A DNA stretch of 25,141 nucleotides from Prorocentrum cordatum (Eukaryota > Sar > Dinophyceae > Prorocentrales > Prorocentraceae): NCBI GenBank assembly GCA_963575745.1, contig CAUYUJ010015511.1, forward strand, positions 124,001 to 149,141. Reading direction: 5' to 3'. Below the pieces are notes generated by a model. That model saw nothing but the letters and a program-made list of their open reading frames with translations. It did no database searches and was not told where the DNA came from. Shown here one piece after another: positions 17,079-25,141 of the stretch. The first letter of the stretch is position 1. Every line of letters starts with the position of its first letter. Both the position numbers and the translations under genes were made by a program.

Positions 17079-19399
17079 CCTCACCCGTGGACTTCATAAC
17101 TCTTCTCGGGGCCGGCGGAATGGCGTAGGTCTCTTGAACGCATGGAAAGGGTAACGATGGGGGGAACTGGCCCAGGGGGAGAAACACCGACCTGGAATCA
17201 GCGATACATCGCCGATTGATCGGCGATATGCCCCCGATCCGATAGCGAAGCCGCACGTTCCTGGTCGGGGTGGAGCTATTGGGACCCTGCTAGCGATCAA
17301 TGGGCGACTGCGGGTTAATGTATCCCCCCTAGACCGATTCCCCTTAACGCTGCCCCTGGAAAGGTTCGACGCCGGCGGCGTCTGGAGGGACCGGAGTAGG
17401 GAACGTGAGGGTCTCTCGCTCCTCCGCGGCTTCACCCCTGGACGAACGCCCCGCCTGACGACCCCAGAGAGCACGTGGCCCGAACCCACTGCTCTGGAGC
17501 GCCAGACCGCACCGAAACGATCCGCACATGCACGCGGGAATGAACCTTCGACGCCAGCGTCTTGTGCACAAGGAAGGTGGGCATTGTGCCAAGGGTACTC
17601 GTGCATCCGTGCTCCTCGGCCCAACCCAAACCTCAAGACTCAGCCATGGGCCATGGGCCTCGAGCTTCGGCTTCAATCTAGGCGTCAAATGGCCTTGCAT
17701 CCTTACCCTTCTGATCCCGTCACCCTGTACAGCACAGAGCAAGTTGATGAAGATGTATCCGACGCTTGGGGTCGCCAATCCTTGTGTCCCCTCGGACTTC
17801 TGCTGTACCCCAGGCTGACTCCGAAACCTGCTGCGCTTACAGGATTGTTTGTCCCCTGGTGGGAAGAGAATACGAACATCAGGACTCACCAAAGAGCTGC
17901 TGGCAACAACGGGTGAAATCATGGACAGATATCAGGTCGGCTCATCGAGCCAACCACCTGTCATAGATGAGCATGTGCAGGTGGCCTGGGGATGCGGCCC
18001 TGACGGCTAGGAACATGCACACGATGGTCCAGCGTGGGACCGAGGCAAGAGGAGTGAGAGAGAGAAGAGCGAGATTGAAAACATGCCAACAAAGCAGCAC
18101 AGAAGACACGGTGACTAAATGTGAACATTCGGGCGGAGAGTGCGCGTGCACCAGAAAGTCGGATGCAGAACGACGAAAACAAGGAAACGCGCGGGGCACG
18201 GAGCAGAGAGAGAGAGAGAGAGAGAGCCAGAGAGGGAAAAAGAGAAGAGATGATGAAGTGCAAGCAACACCCCGCAGGCCATCGCCCGACTATTTCAATC
18301 ACGGCGTGCGAGCGACCTTAAAGGCGAGCCGATAAAAGAGTCGTCCGCATCTGCGATGCCCTTAAAACTTGAAGACGCACTGGCGATTTTGCCAATCTCA
18401 TCCTCAGAATGGCCGCTTGCTGGTGGGCGGTAGACACAGACCTCCGTCGACACAAGTTGCTCGTGTTGCCTGCCTCTGGACGTCTTGGCCCCATCCCCTG
18501 GGACCGTCCATTTTCATCACGGGTCGGTGCTTGGTCCACAAAGCCTAGAAACGGCCGCTGGAAACAGAAACAAACGGAAAACCTCCGCACGATTGTTCCT
18601 GGTCTCAGGAGGTCTGGAGAGACAACGACAGCTTGCGGTGGTGCGGTTCGGAAGCTTGTACGACCGGCAGGACGGGCACACTAGCACGGCCGCGCATGAG
18701 GGGTGGCAAGCGGATGAGCAGATTCAGGTACTGAGGTCAGACGAGGTCAACACATACGGCAATGAAGCTCCCCAAGAGAAATCTCGACCGAACCTCACAT
18801 GAGCATCTCTCAGGCCAGATCGGTTCGCGAGGGCCCTCGGGCGGCCAGAAAACCAAACGAGAGTGCCCGGCGTGAAAACAAATGCGAAGCCCAGCTCTCA
18901 GGGGGTGGAGAGCGGATGAGTATATGGAGAGGAGGACCCAGACCCTTGACGTCGGCATTACCGATCTTGCCCAACTAGGCTTTGCCAAAGGAGCTCTTTT
19001 ACTGGTGAACAAATCTATTGGGCGAGGGGACATTCATCAGATGCGGCGCTCGACGTTCCTCGGGGTTGCCTGGGAAAGTGCCCGTGTAATGCCAAGCAAA
19101 GCCAGGCAATGCAAAGCAATGCCGCGCAATGTCAAGCAACGCTTGCACTGTAGTGTTCTGCCTTACTCATAACTGTTTTGAACTCTTTTCGGAAGACTGA
19201 CGGCCCCAAATTGGAGTCGCGTCGAATCCAATGTTTGACAATAGTGACCCCTAGAGGTCTCGACCCGTTCCTTGCTCTTTCATCCCGGTGCGAGATCCGA
19301 CGGTCTCGAAGCCCGGTACGGCCCGCGGTCGAAAATGGCGTTATGTTTTGGCTTTTGTTTTCACGACGTGAATGGTTTATGAGGATTCTGATGATATTT
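17079..19399. other. Unassigned spacer in duplicated unit, copy 2
   Basis: Duplicate of 10471-12789, with no gene supported. It contains the 9-bp inverted repeat (17208-17227), (AG)11 (18205-18226) and the 10-bp tandem repeat (19089-19138). Confidence 0.45.
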
Positions 19400-19563
19400 G
19401 TGCCAATGCGGCTGCGGGGTGCGCACGCAATTACACAATCAAGGTCTCAAATCTGCACCGCGCCCACTTGACTGGCTTACCTGCTACGCTGCCTAATTCA
19501 CCCGTATTATGAAATGCATCCGCCCTCGGCCGCGCATGCCTCTACCCTCTGACATGCTACGCA
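19400..19563 (-). repeat. Ty1/copia-like 3' LTR, copy 2
   Basis: Same sequence as 12790-12953, and partner of the 5' LTR at 21639-21803 within one contiguous element. Confidence 0.65.
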
Positions 19564-19933
19564 TTAACTCAACGCGCCCACGACTCCGCCAAGCCTGCCA
19601 GCCCAGGGATCGTGAGGGAATGGTTGACAAAAACTGACTTGGGTAGGGTACATGGGCCTCACCGTCAATCTGGCGCCTGTTGTTGCCAGCGCCGCCAAAG
19701 GCCGGTGCAATTATAATTCGGATGCTAGAAACGCTTCCCGAGCGAAATTCTGAATGTGTCCGGGCGCACCCTGTTCGGGACACTCCCGCCCGTTTGCCTG
19801 CTTGTCTCAACTTGTTCTTGGATCCAAGCTTCATCGATATGCCGAGCGGTGATCCCTGGCAGCTCTGGTGGTTCAAATAAATCTTCCTACTATGTCCTAG
19901 TTCGTCGTGGCTAAGTGTGCGGAACGGTTTCCC

Positions 19934-20176
19934 TTCTAAGCCTACGCTGCAGGAGAACTTCACAAGCTTCTCCTGGGTCGTCGGCTCCGTCAGCCTGTGT
20001 GTTTCGTTGTCGCCCGCGTGAGTCATTTCGAACTGCAGGCGCCTGTGTTCGCGCCCCTGCTGCAAAGCCAAGAGCCTGATCTCGATGTGCTTCATCCTGC
20101 CTGGTCCTCTCTTCTTCGCTATATGCAGTGCGTTGCTACTGTCGCTTGCCACGCCAGGCGTCAAGTTCTCGTGCAA
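19934..20176 (-). pseudogene. Ty1/copia-like RNase H C-terminus, copy 2
   Basis: Same coding remnant as 13324-13566 (ASDSSNALHIAKKRG, MKHIEIRLLALQQ, TTQEKLVKF, VGL). No difference between the copies was seen in this stretch. Confidence 0.7.
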
Positions 20177-20508
20177 TTCGCTTGGTCAGCAATGCCAGTT
20201 CGAGCGCGTCGGCCGCTCCAGATCCTCATTCGTGCAACGCGCCTTCCGCTGAGCTCCAAGCCACGCTGCCCTGGTGCCGCGCCTCCGACAGCACGGCGCA
20301 CCCGTGCCCCGATCTGGCTGGCTGAGAGCCCTACGGTTGATGCCGCCGCATTGCCAGGCAAAGAGCCCACCGGCGACCAACCGTCCACTTGCGCTGAAGG
20401 CTCGTTGACCGAACCGCCTTCGCCAGTCCGTTCTCTACCTTTGCCTCGGGGGCCCCCGCGAGCACGTCTCTTGGTCTCTGTCTCACCGTCCGTCTGGGCT
20501 TAACGCCG

Positions 20509-21404
20509 GAAGTGCCTTGCGTCGTGGCCCTTACGCCCGCAGTTGAAACACTCGGGTCTGGTGTCTGTCTGGCTCGTATTCCCACTTGTCTTTCCTCCTG
20601 TCTTTCTGGCTTTGCCTCCATCCCGTGCCCCCCTTAGGTACCACCGTCGCCCTTGCCACCGTGGACCCTGCCTGTGCCAAGGCCGCGCGCCCTAGTAGGC
20701 GCGTCGACATTCATGGCATTGGGGCCCCTTGGAGGTCTACGTGGTGGGGGTGGGTACCTCTGGTACCCGTCGTCGCAAATCGCGGTCGCCTGCAGGTACT
20801 GGATGGTGGTCGTCACTCCGTCGTCGTAGGTCCGCTCGCTTGCCATCTGGAGCATCGTCCTGATGTTGCTGGGCGCCTTCTGGAAGCAGATGCTCTTCTC
20901 CGCACCCACGTTGACAAGTTCGCCCACAGACCTTTTACATATCATGCGATGTCGCGTTCCCGCTCCGCGTGAACCCCCGTCAACTTCGCCAGGGTATACG
21001 GGCACTCGTTGACGCTCAGGATGCCCAACATGACACTCTGGGCCCGATCCACCGTAGCTGATTCGTACCTCTTGCGCAGCGCTTCGCAACCTGCTGCAGC
21101 GCTCTGTTGCTTATATCATCGCTTGATCATCTGAAAAACTGCCTTTCACAGTCATGGCCAAGCTAGATAACATCTTATGGTTTTCTGCGGCGCCCGAGTC
21201 AGGATCCGAGTTCTGGATGTACTCTGCCGAAATGTCCGGATCGCTCCTGAAATCCTCAGCCACCGACAGCAGGCGCTGTGATACTTGCGTTTTCCCTCCG
21301 AAGAAGACTCTCATCACGAATGACCGCTGCTGCCAGTGCTCCTCGAATCCGTCGAAAGTGGACGGCTTGGGTCTGCCTCCCTGCCACTCGACGCCTGCCG
21401 CCAC
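20509..21404 (-). pseudogene. Ty1/copia-like gag, copy 2 with N-terminus
   Basis: The N-terminal part (21404-21111, 97 codons) includes RPKPSTFDGFEEHWQQRSF and RLLSVAED, the usual start of dinoflagellate copia gag as I recognise it. It ends at TAA 21111-21113. The coding sequence moves to a second frame (GCEALRKRYESATVDRAQ, about 21091-20942), then a third (ICKRSVGELVNV to NAMNVDAPT, about 20945-20634). The knuckle CFNCGRKGHDARHF (20509-20550) lies in yet another frame. No ATG lies at the N-terminal end: the open frame begins with GTG, so the true start is unknown. 21165-21404 is single-copy, outside the tandem duplication. Confidence 0.72.
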
Positions 21405-21638
21405 TGCTGTGGTCTACCGGCTAACTCCGCCCAGCTACTTGCGAGCGCTCTTGGCTGCTAGTTCGTGCCATTATCCCTTATGGCGGGCTGCGCCTCGCCT
21501 CGCCCCTATGAGCCGTTGTATGGTCCGCCGTGGATCGCTCGCAATGGCGCCGCTACGCGCGCTCGCGAGGAGGCCAGCGCCGCTGGGGGGCGCTAGCTGG
21601 AGCTGGTCTTGGCCAGCTCCGCTACTATGATGCTTCTC

Positions 21639-21803
21639 GTGCCAGAGAGACTGCGGAGTGTGCAAGCAGTTGCACAATAAAGGTCTCACACCTATACCGC
21701 ACCAGTCTCACTGGCTCACCTGCTACGCTGCCAAATTCACACGCTTCCTGCAACGCATCCGCCCTCGTCCATGACTGCCTCTACCCTCACGCATGCTATG
21801 TTG
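21639..21803 (-). repeat. Ty1/copia-like 5' LTR
   Basis: This stretch aligns with 12790-12953 and 19400-19563 in the same orientation at about 74% identity by eye. It lies about 235 bases upstream (minus strand) of the gag start, the place expected for a 5' LTR plus leader. Exact ends are not resolved. Confidence 0.65.
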
Positions 21804-22936
21804 CAACACAGTACCTCCACAAGCTAGGACGAGCAAGAGCTGGCGGGCACGCAGAACCGACCACGCAGGATCTGGCAGCTGAGCGCCAGCCCGCCTCCAA
21901 CACGCAAGCGCAAGAAGGCCAGCGCCGCCAGCGTCTCTGCGAGTGAGTGCCAGTGCCCCGCCCCCCCCTCATCCTCCCCCCTCCCCGCCGTCTCCAAGGC
22001 CTCCGGCGCTCTAATTTTCTCGCGACGTGGCCCTGCAGATATCCCGATCCTCACCGGGGGGACGGGGGACCAGTGCTCGTCCCCCAGCTGGGTAGGCAGG
22101 AGCGGGCCTCTGGAGGTCCCAGCCTGAAAGAACTGGCCTTGGCGACTTCTGTTCTTGGCGCTAGGGGCTATGGAGAGGGAGTCCCCGTCCTTCCAAAGCG
22201 CCCCCTAAAAGCCTAGGCCCAGCAAGCAAGAGTCGACTACAGTATGACTCAAAACTCATGGTGCTATCTTGTACCACTCCTCGAATGCCAAGAGAAGGGA
22301 GCGGATCATCCGCGATCGCCTCCCCTAGCGCCCTCCACGAACGCCGGCCGCACCTCACTACGCCTCGTCGCTGGGAGCGAAATTCGGCCAGATGAGGATG
22401 GCGGTGATGTCGTCAACAACGCTTTCCTTCGTCTGCCACCTTGGCGGCGAAGATTCATTGGGATGAGCTAGATAGACAGCGCTCCATGAGGTGGAGCCCG
22501 CTTGAGGCCGATCGCTCCCTGTGGACGGCGGGCCTTGCCGTGGGCACGGTCGGGGCATTTTTTTTATCCAATCAGCCGGAGCCTTATCGGGGCATTGGAG
22601 AAGGAATCATTGGATAAGGAATCCAGGGTGTGGAAACTCGTGGAACTCCAATCGTGGAGTAGACATGGATATTACCGCCGCCCTTATCAGATAAGGAATC
22701 CTTCAGGGTCTGAAGCTTCCTGGGCACATTCCTTAACCAACGCCCCCACCGTACACCCCCTCACGGCCGAACAAAAACAGTGTGCGGGGGAGTGGCCTCG
22801 CTGCTCGTGGGCGGTCTTTACGCGAGAAAGGACGCGGCGATCCTGTGTGGTGGCATACGCAGGCGTCCAGCGCGGCACACCTCGGGAATGAGAGAGCGCT
22901 TGCGGGGGCGACCTTATGCGGGCTCACGAACGGCGA
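21804..22936. other. Unassigned sequence
   Basis: No protein domain was recognised in any frame. The motif gataaggaatcc occurs twice about 80 bases apart (near 22613 and 22692), each followed by cagggt with tggaa or tgaag nearby: a small local duplication. A T8 run lies at about 22558-22566. Confidence 0.4.
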
Positions 22937-23099
22937 ACACATCCGTATCGGCGCCTTCGGGGTCTGGACTCCAGGGCGCGATCCCGCGAACACGCGATCG
23001 CACGGATACGTTCCGCGCGGGGCATCCGCGAAAAAAAAATCGTATTCGCGGGGTCGCGGCCCAGGGGTCTGGCCCGCGAGGCCGCGAATACGGATGTGT
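22937..23099. repeat. GC-rich fold-back (inverted repeat) element
   Basis: Arms 22937-23000 and 23036-23099 are reverse complements at roughly three-quarters identity. The outer 12 bases, acacatccgtat and atacggatgtgt, match perfectly, and the central loop is about 35 bases. The arms share ccgcgaa(c/t)acg and gggtctgg/ccagaccc-like blocks. The size and structure resemble a fold-back MITE or a large hairpin. No clear flanking target duplication was found. It abuts the end of a minus-strand coding-like fragment. Confidence 0.6.
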
Positions 23100-23343
23100 G
23101 TTTTCCACACGACGGGCAGCTTGCGCGACGATGCCCGCGCAGACGAGCCCGTCTTCTAAGGTCTGCCACCTCATCTTTGCCTTCGAGACCAGCCGTTCCA
23201 CGGCAGTCTGCGCCTCGTCCGGGGAGAACTTCCCCACCAGCTGGACGGCCTGAGCAGGCGAGATGACGTCCCAGACGCCTTCAGGGGAACACGCACCGCA
23301 GGGTTGGCAAGGTCCAGCCTCCTCATGATCCTCCCTCACCCCG
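23100..23343 (-). CDS. Unrecognised coding-like fragment
   Basis: The minus-strand frame gives VWDVISPAQAVQLVGKFSPD, followed by EAQTAVERLVSKAKMRWQTL, then EDGLVCAGIVAQAARRVE. This balanced, helix-forming composition looks like real protein, unlike its Arg/Pro-rich surroundings. Upstream it runs into poly-Glu encoded by the CTC repeat, and downstream into the fold-back element. It may be an exon or a retroelement fragment. I do not recognise the family, and neither a start nor a genuine end is visible. Confidence 0.35.
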
Positions 23344-23400
23344 TCCTCCTCCAACTCCTCCTCCTCCTCCTCCTCCTCCCCCTCCTCCTCCACCTCCTCC
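23344..23400. repeat. CTC microsatellite
   Basis: Nearly pure CTC triplets on the plus strand, with a few A and C interruptions. It encodes poly-Glu if read on the minus strand. Confidence 0.88.
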
Positions 23401-23454
23401 GCCCTTACATGTTTGCAACCGGGATGTCTTTGTGTGCGTGTAGATAGGGCCGTG

Positions 23455-23463
23455 TATATATAA
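23455..23463 (+). promoter_or_regulatory. TATA-like sequence
   Basis: tatatataa lies about 75 bases before the plus-strand open frame that begins after a TAG at 23534-23536. Dinoflagellate promoters generally lack a classical TATA box. This may instead belong to an LTR or be chance. Confidence 0.2.
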
Positions 23464-23536
23464 TCCCCCCCTCGGGCCTCGGCGGGACAGAGGGGGGGTG
23501 GGACAGCGAGGAAAGTACTCAGGGCTTCGAGAGTAG

Positions 23537-24091
23537 AACCGGCAACAGTTTGTCTTACATATATGGGCTCAAGCTTCTATCCAGGTGGCCTCCTCTCCCA
23601 CTCGCGCGCCGTCCCATCGGGCGGCCATTCCAACCACGAAGCTCTCGTGGTTCGCCGCGTACGTGTTGGGGACCTCGGTGGTGCAGGAGAAGGCCTTGGA
23701 GAAATGGTTGGACTTCGCCGCCAAGGAGTTCGCAGCCTACTACTGGGACGAGCAGAGCTTCGAGGAAGCTGAGGAGTCGGAGCGCAAGGAACTCTCTAGT
23801 GAGCAGGAGACCGAGGTCTCCCCGCCGATGCCACCGCAACGATGGAGCAGAGTGTACTATCGACCAAGGGTCGACGACAAGAAGGGCCTCATCATGCTGC
23901 TGGTGGCGAAGTTCACGACGACGTCAGGCAAGCGCCGCTGGGTGGCCATCGACCCGACGGGCAGGCTCCAGGTCATCGACCTGGCAGTGACAGCGAAGGT
24001 TCGCTCCACCAAGTTCGCAGGCGTGGACCACGGGGCTTTCCCGGGCATGTCGGCTCGCGAGAAGGCCATGGCGAGGCGGCGGATCGAGTGA
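23537..24091 (+). CDS. Hypothetical protein, possibly gag-like
   Basis: The frame opens after TAG 23534-23536 and ends at TGA 24091. It has no ATG before the well-formed part; the first start-like codon is GTG 23585. Content is protein-like: WFAAYVLGTSVVQEKALEKW, then LDFAAKEFAAYYWDEQSFEE, an acidic linker, RVYYRPRVDDKKGLIMLLVA and RRWVAIDPTGRLQVIDLAV. An aromatic/acidic N-terminal part and a beta-rich second part can be inferred. I do not recognise the family. It could be a spliced exon of a host gene or the N-terminal region of a retroelement. Confidence 0.4.
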   Translation, partial: NRQQFVLHIWAQASIQVASSPTRAPSHRAAIPTTKLSWFAAYVLGTSVVQEKALEKWLDFAAKEFAAYYWDEQSFEEAEESERKELSSEQETEVSPPMPPQRWSRVYYRPRVDDKKGLIMLLVAKFTTTSGKRRWVAIDPTGRLQVIDLAVTAKVRSTKFAGVDHGAFPGMSAREKAMARRRIE

Positions 24092-24537
24092 CAGCATTGG
24101 GAAGCATGACGACGACTGCCACGATCACCCGCGACTTCAGTCGGAAGAGCCTGCCTGGCAAGAAGACCCATCGCCGTCACCTCGTGAGGTGGCTGACGAA
24201 GATAGCGAGCAATGTCGCGGGCTGCGTGTGGACTCGAAGGAGCTTGGGAGGCTTCGCGGAATCTACCTTCGTGTTGTGGCGTGCGTGCGCCTGCCTCAGC
24301 GCGGTGGAGTGGGTGAAGTGGGTGCACAGCAGCGCCAAGGAGACGGTGGAGACGGTGGAGGGCCTCAGGGAGGAGTACAAGCAGCTGGTGGAGATGCACA
24401 AGTCGGGAGTGCTGGAGCCGCTGTACATGTCCGTGGGCACCATGTTCGTGATTGGCGTGACGGGATCGCGCTGCCGCGGACGGCGTTCACGGCACTGGGA
24501 TCGGACCGAGGAGATCGAGACAGGGTCATCGTGGTAG
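24092..24537 (+). pseudogene. Continuation of hypothetical gene in another frame
   Basis: In the frame ending at TAG 24535-24537, coding-like sequence continues from the previous stop: RHLVRWLTKIASNVAGCVW, LREEYKQLVEMHKSGVLEPL (predicted helix), then YMSVGTMFVIGVTG (short hydrophobic segment). Near 24460 the composition becomes Arg-rich and a different frame (IALPRTAFTALG) looks better, suggesting a further frameshift. It is either a broken gene or exons separated by unrecognised introns. Confidence 0.35.
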
Positions 24538-25141
24538 TGGATGCTGCCCTGGTCTGGGAGCCCTTCGCCAAATTCCTCTGGGGCTTCGACACCTCGCGAC
24601 GAAGGCGTCGCGATGTCCGACGGCGAGGAGGAGGGGTCCGTGGAGCACGAGATGATCAGGCAGCTGAGCGCAGTCGCGGACCGGCTGGCAGCGCTGGAGA
24701 CCAAGAGCGCGGCTTCGCCATCAGCGGTGCCGACAGCGGTGGAGTCTCCGAGCAAGCCGTTGGGATCTCTCAGTGGCAGCGTGGAGCTCGGCGAGGGCTC
24801 TCAGTGCGACCAGATGGTGTCTCGCCTCCTCGACCGCTTGGACCGCCACAAGGAGATCGTGCAGAGCGACGGCTTGGCAGCAACAGCAGGATCACCGACG
24901 GCAGCGCCCTAGGCGTCGGTCCAGCATCCCGAGGTGGAGGCCCTCCTGCGAGGCTTGGACGCCTCGTTCAAGGACATGCGTGTGAAGGCCAAGGAGAAAC
25001 TAAACGCGTTGTCCCCAAGCGTGAGCTGGCGGCCTCAAGACAAGGGTCGCTCCCTCGATGGTGGCGAGGCTGCACAGGAAAGGGTCGACCGACGTGTCGG
25101 CCCTCCGCGAGATGATTTGCCTCAAACAGCTAGACGGCAAC
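24538..25141 (+). pseudogene. Hypothetical coiled-coil region, runs off the window
   Basis: Same frame as the previous segment. PSPNSSGASTPRDEGVAMSD, then EHEMIRQLSAVADRLAALET (coiled-coil-like), a Ser/Pro linker and DQMVSRLLDRLDRHKEIVQ. It is interrupted by TAG at 24910-24912, then continues with HPEVEALLRGLDASFKDMRV and AKEKLNALSPS to the right edge. A low-complexity linker and short coiled coils resemble the gag part of some dinoflagellate LTR elements, which is only an inference. The downstream part lies outside the window. Confidence 0.35.

Larger units (their letters stand above)
14552..21161. repeat. Tandem duplication, unit 2 (6610 bp)
   Basis: Direct copy of 7944-14551. It starts inside LINE ORF2 (gctggatctcagg) and ends inside copia gag (gtcatggccaa), where 21162-21164 repeats the gct microhomology before unique sequence resumes. 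Unit 2 lacks the LINE RT, RNase H, 3' end and tail, but stays joined to the unduplicated gag N-terminus and LTR on its right. Confidence 0.95.
19400..21803 (-). mobile_element. Decayed, internally deleted Ty1/copia-like LTR retrotransposon
   Basis: On the minus strand: LTR (21803-21639), leader, gag (21404-20509), RNase H end (20176-19934), LTR (19563-19400). The total of about 2.4 kb is far shorter than a complete copia element, because protease, integrase and most of RT are gone. LTR divergence of about a quarter, several frameshifts in gag and the Phe-substituted knuckle indicate an old, inactive copy. This is the only complete outline of the element; the copy in unit 1 lost its 5' part at the duplication junction. 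Primer-binding site and polypurine tract were not identified with confidence. Confidence 0.65.

Noticed and set aside
21598-21620. Hairpin ggagctgg / ccagctcc as a regulatory site
   Set aside because: It is eight base pairs in GC-rich leader sequence of a dead element and is probably chance.

Overview
The window looks like dinoflagellate nuclear DNA. The deciding clue is a 21-nt relict of the dinoflagellate spliced leader (one mismatch) on the minus strand at 10351-10371, repeated at 16959-16979. The DNA is GC-rich by eye, packed with decayed retroelements and simple repeats, and shows no convincing intact host gene. No rRNA, tRNA or CRISPR array was seen.

Layout. 1-3356: mostly unassigned, with a zinc-knuckle gag/ORF1-like remnant on the minus strand (499-1146) and a TCC microsatellite. 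3357-3740: a degenerate repeat phased at about 10.5 bp. 3794-10371 (minus): a full-length non-LTR retrotransposon (LINE). Read on the minus strand it runs: 17-bp target-site duplication, spliced-leader relict, ORF1 (RanBP2-type zinc finger plus coiled coil), ORF2 (AP-type endonuclease, reverse transcriptase, CCHC knuckle, RNase H, C-terminal Cys/His region), A7 tail, and the same 17-bp duplication. This looks like a trans-spliced mRNA that was copied back into the genome. ORF2 is broken by two stop codons and four frameshifts, and the first catalytic Asp of the polymerase is Gly.

7944-21161 is a direct tandem duplication of a 6.6-kb segment (copy 1 7944-14551, copy 2 14552-21161). By eye the copies are about 99.8% identical, with a 3-bp microhomology (gct) at the breakpoints. 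Each copy carries the LINE 5' part (endonuclease, ORF1, spliced leader), 2.4 kb of unassigned flank, and a decayed Ty1/copia-like element (3' LTR, RNase H end, gag). Only copy 2 still joins the gag N-terminus and the second LTR (21639-21803). The LTRs are only about three-quarters identical. The inferred order of events is therefore: old copia insertion, later LINE insertion nearby, recent tandem duplication (or an assembly duplication).

21804-25141: unassigned DNA, a GC-rich fold-back inverted repeat (22937-23099), a short minus-strand coding fragment next to a CTC microsatellite, and a plus-strand series of interrupted reading frames (23537 to the right edge). That series resembles the 5' part of another gene or retroelement that continues outside the window.
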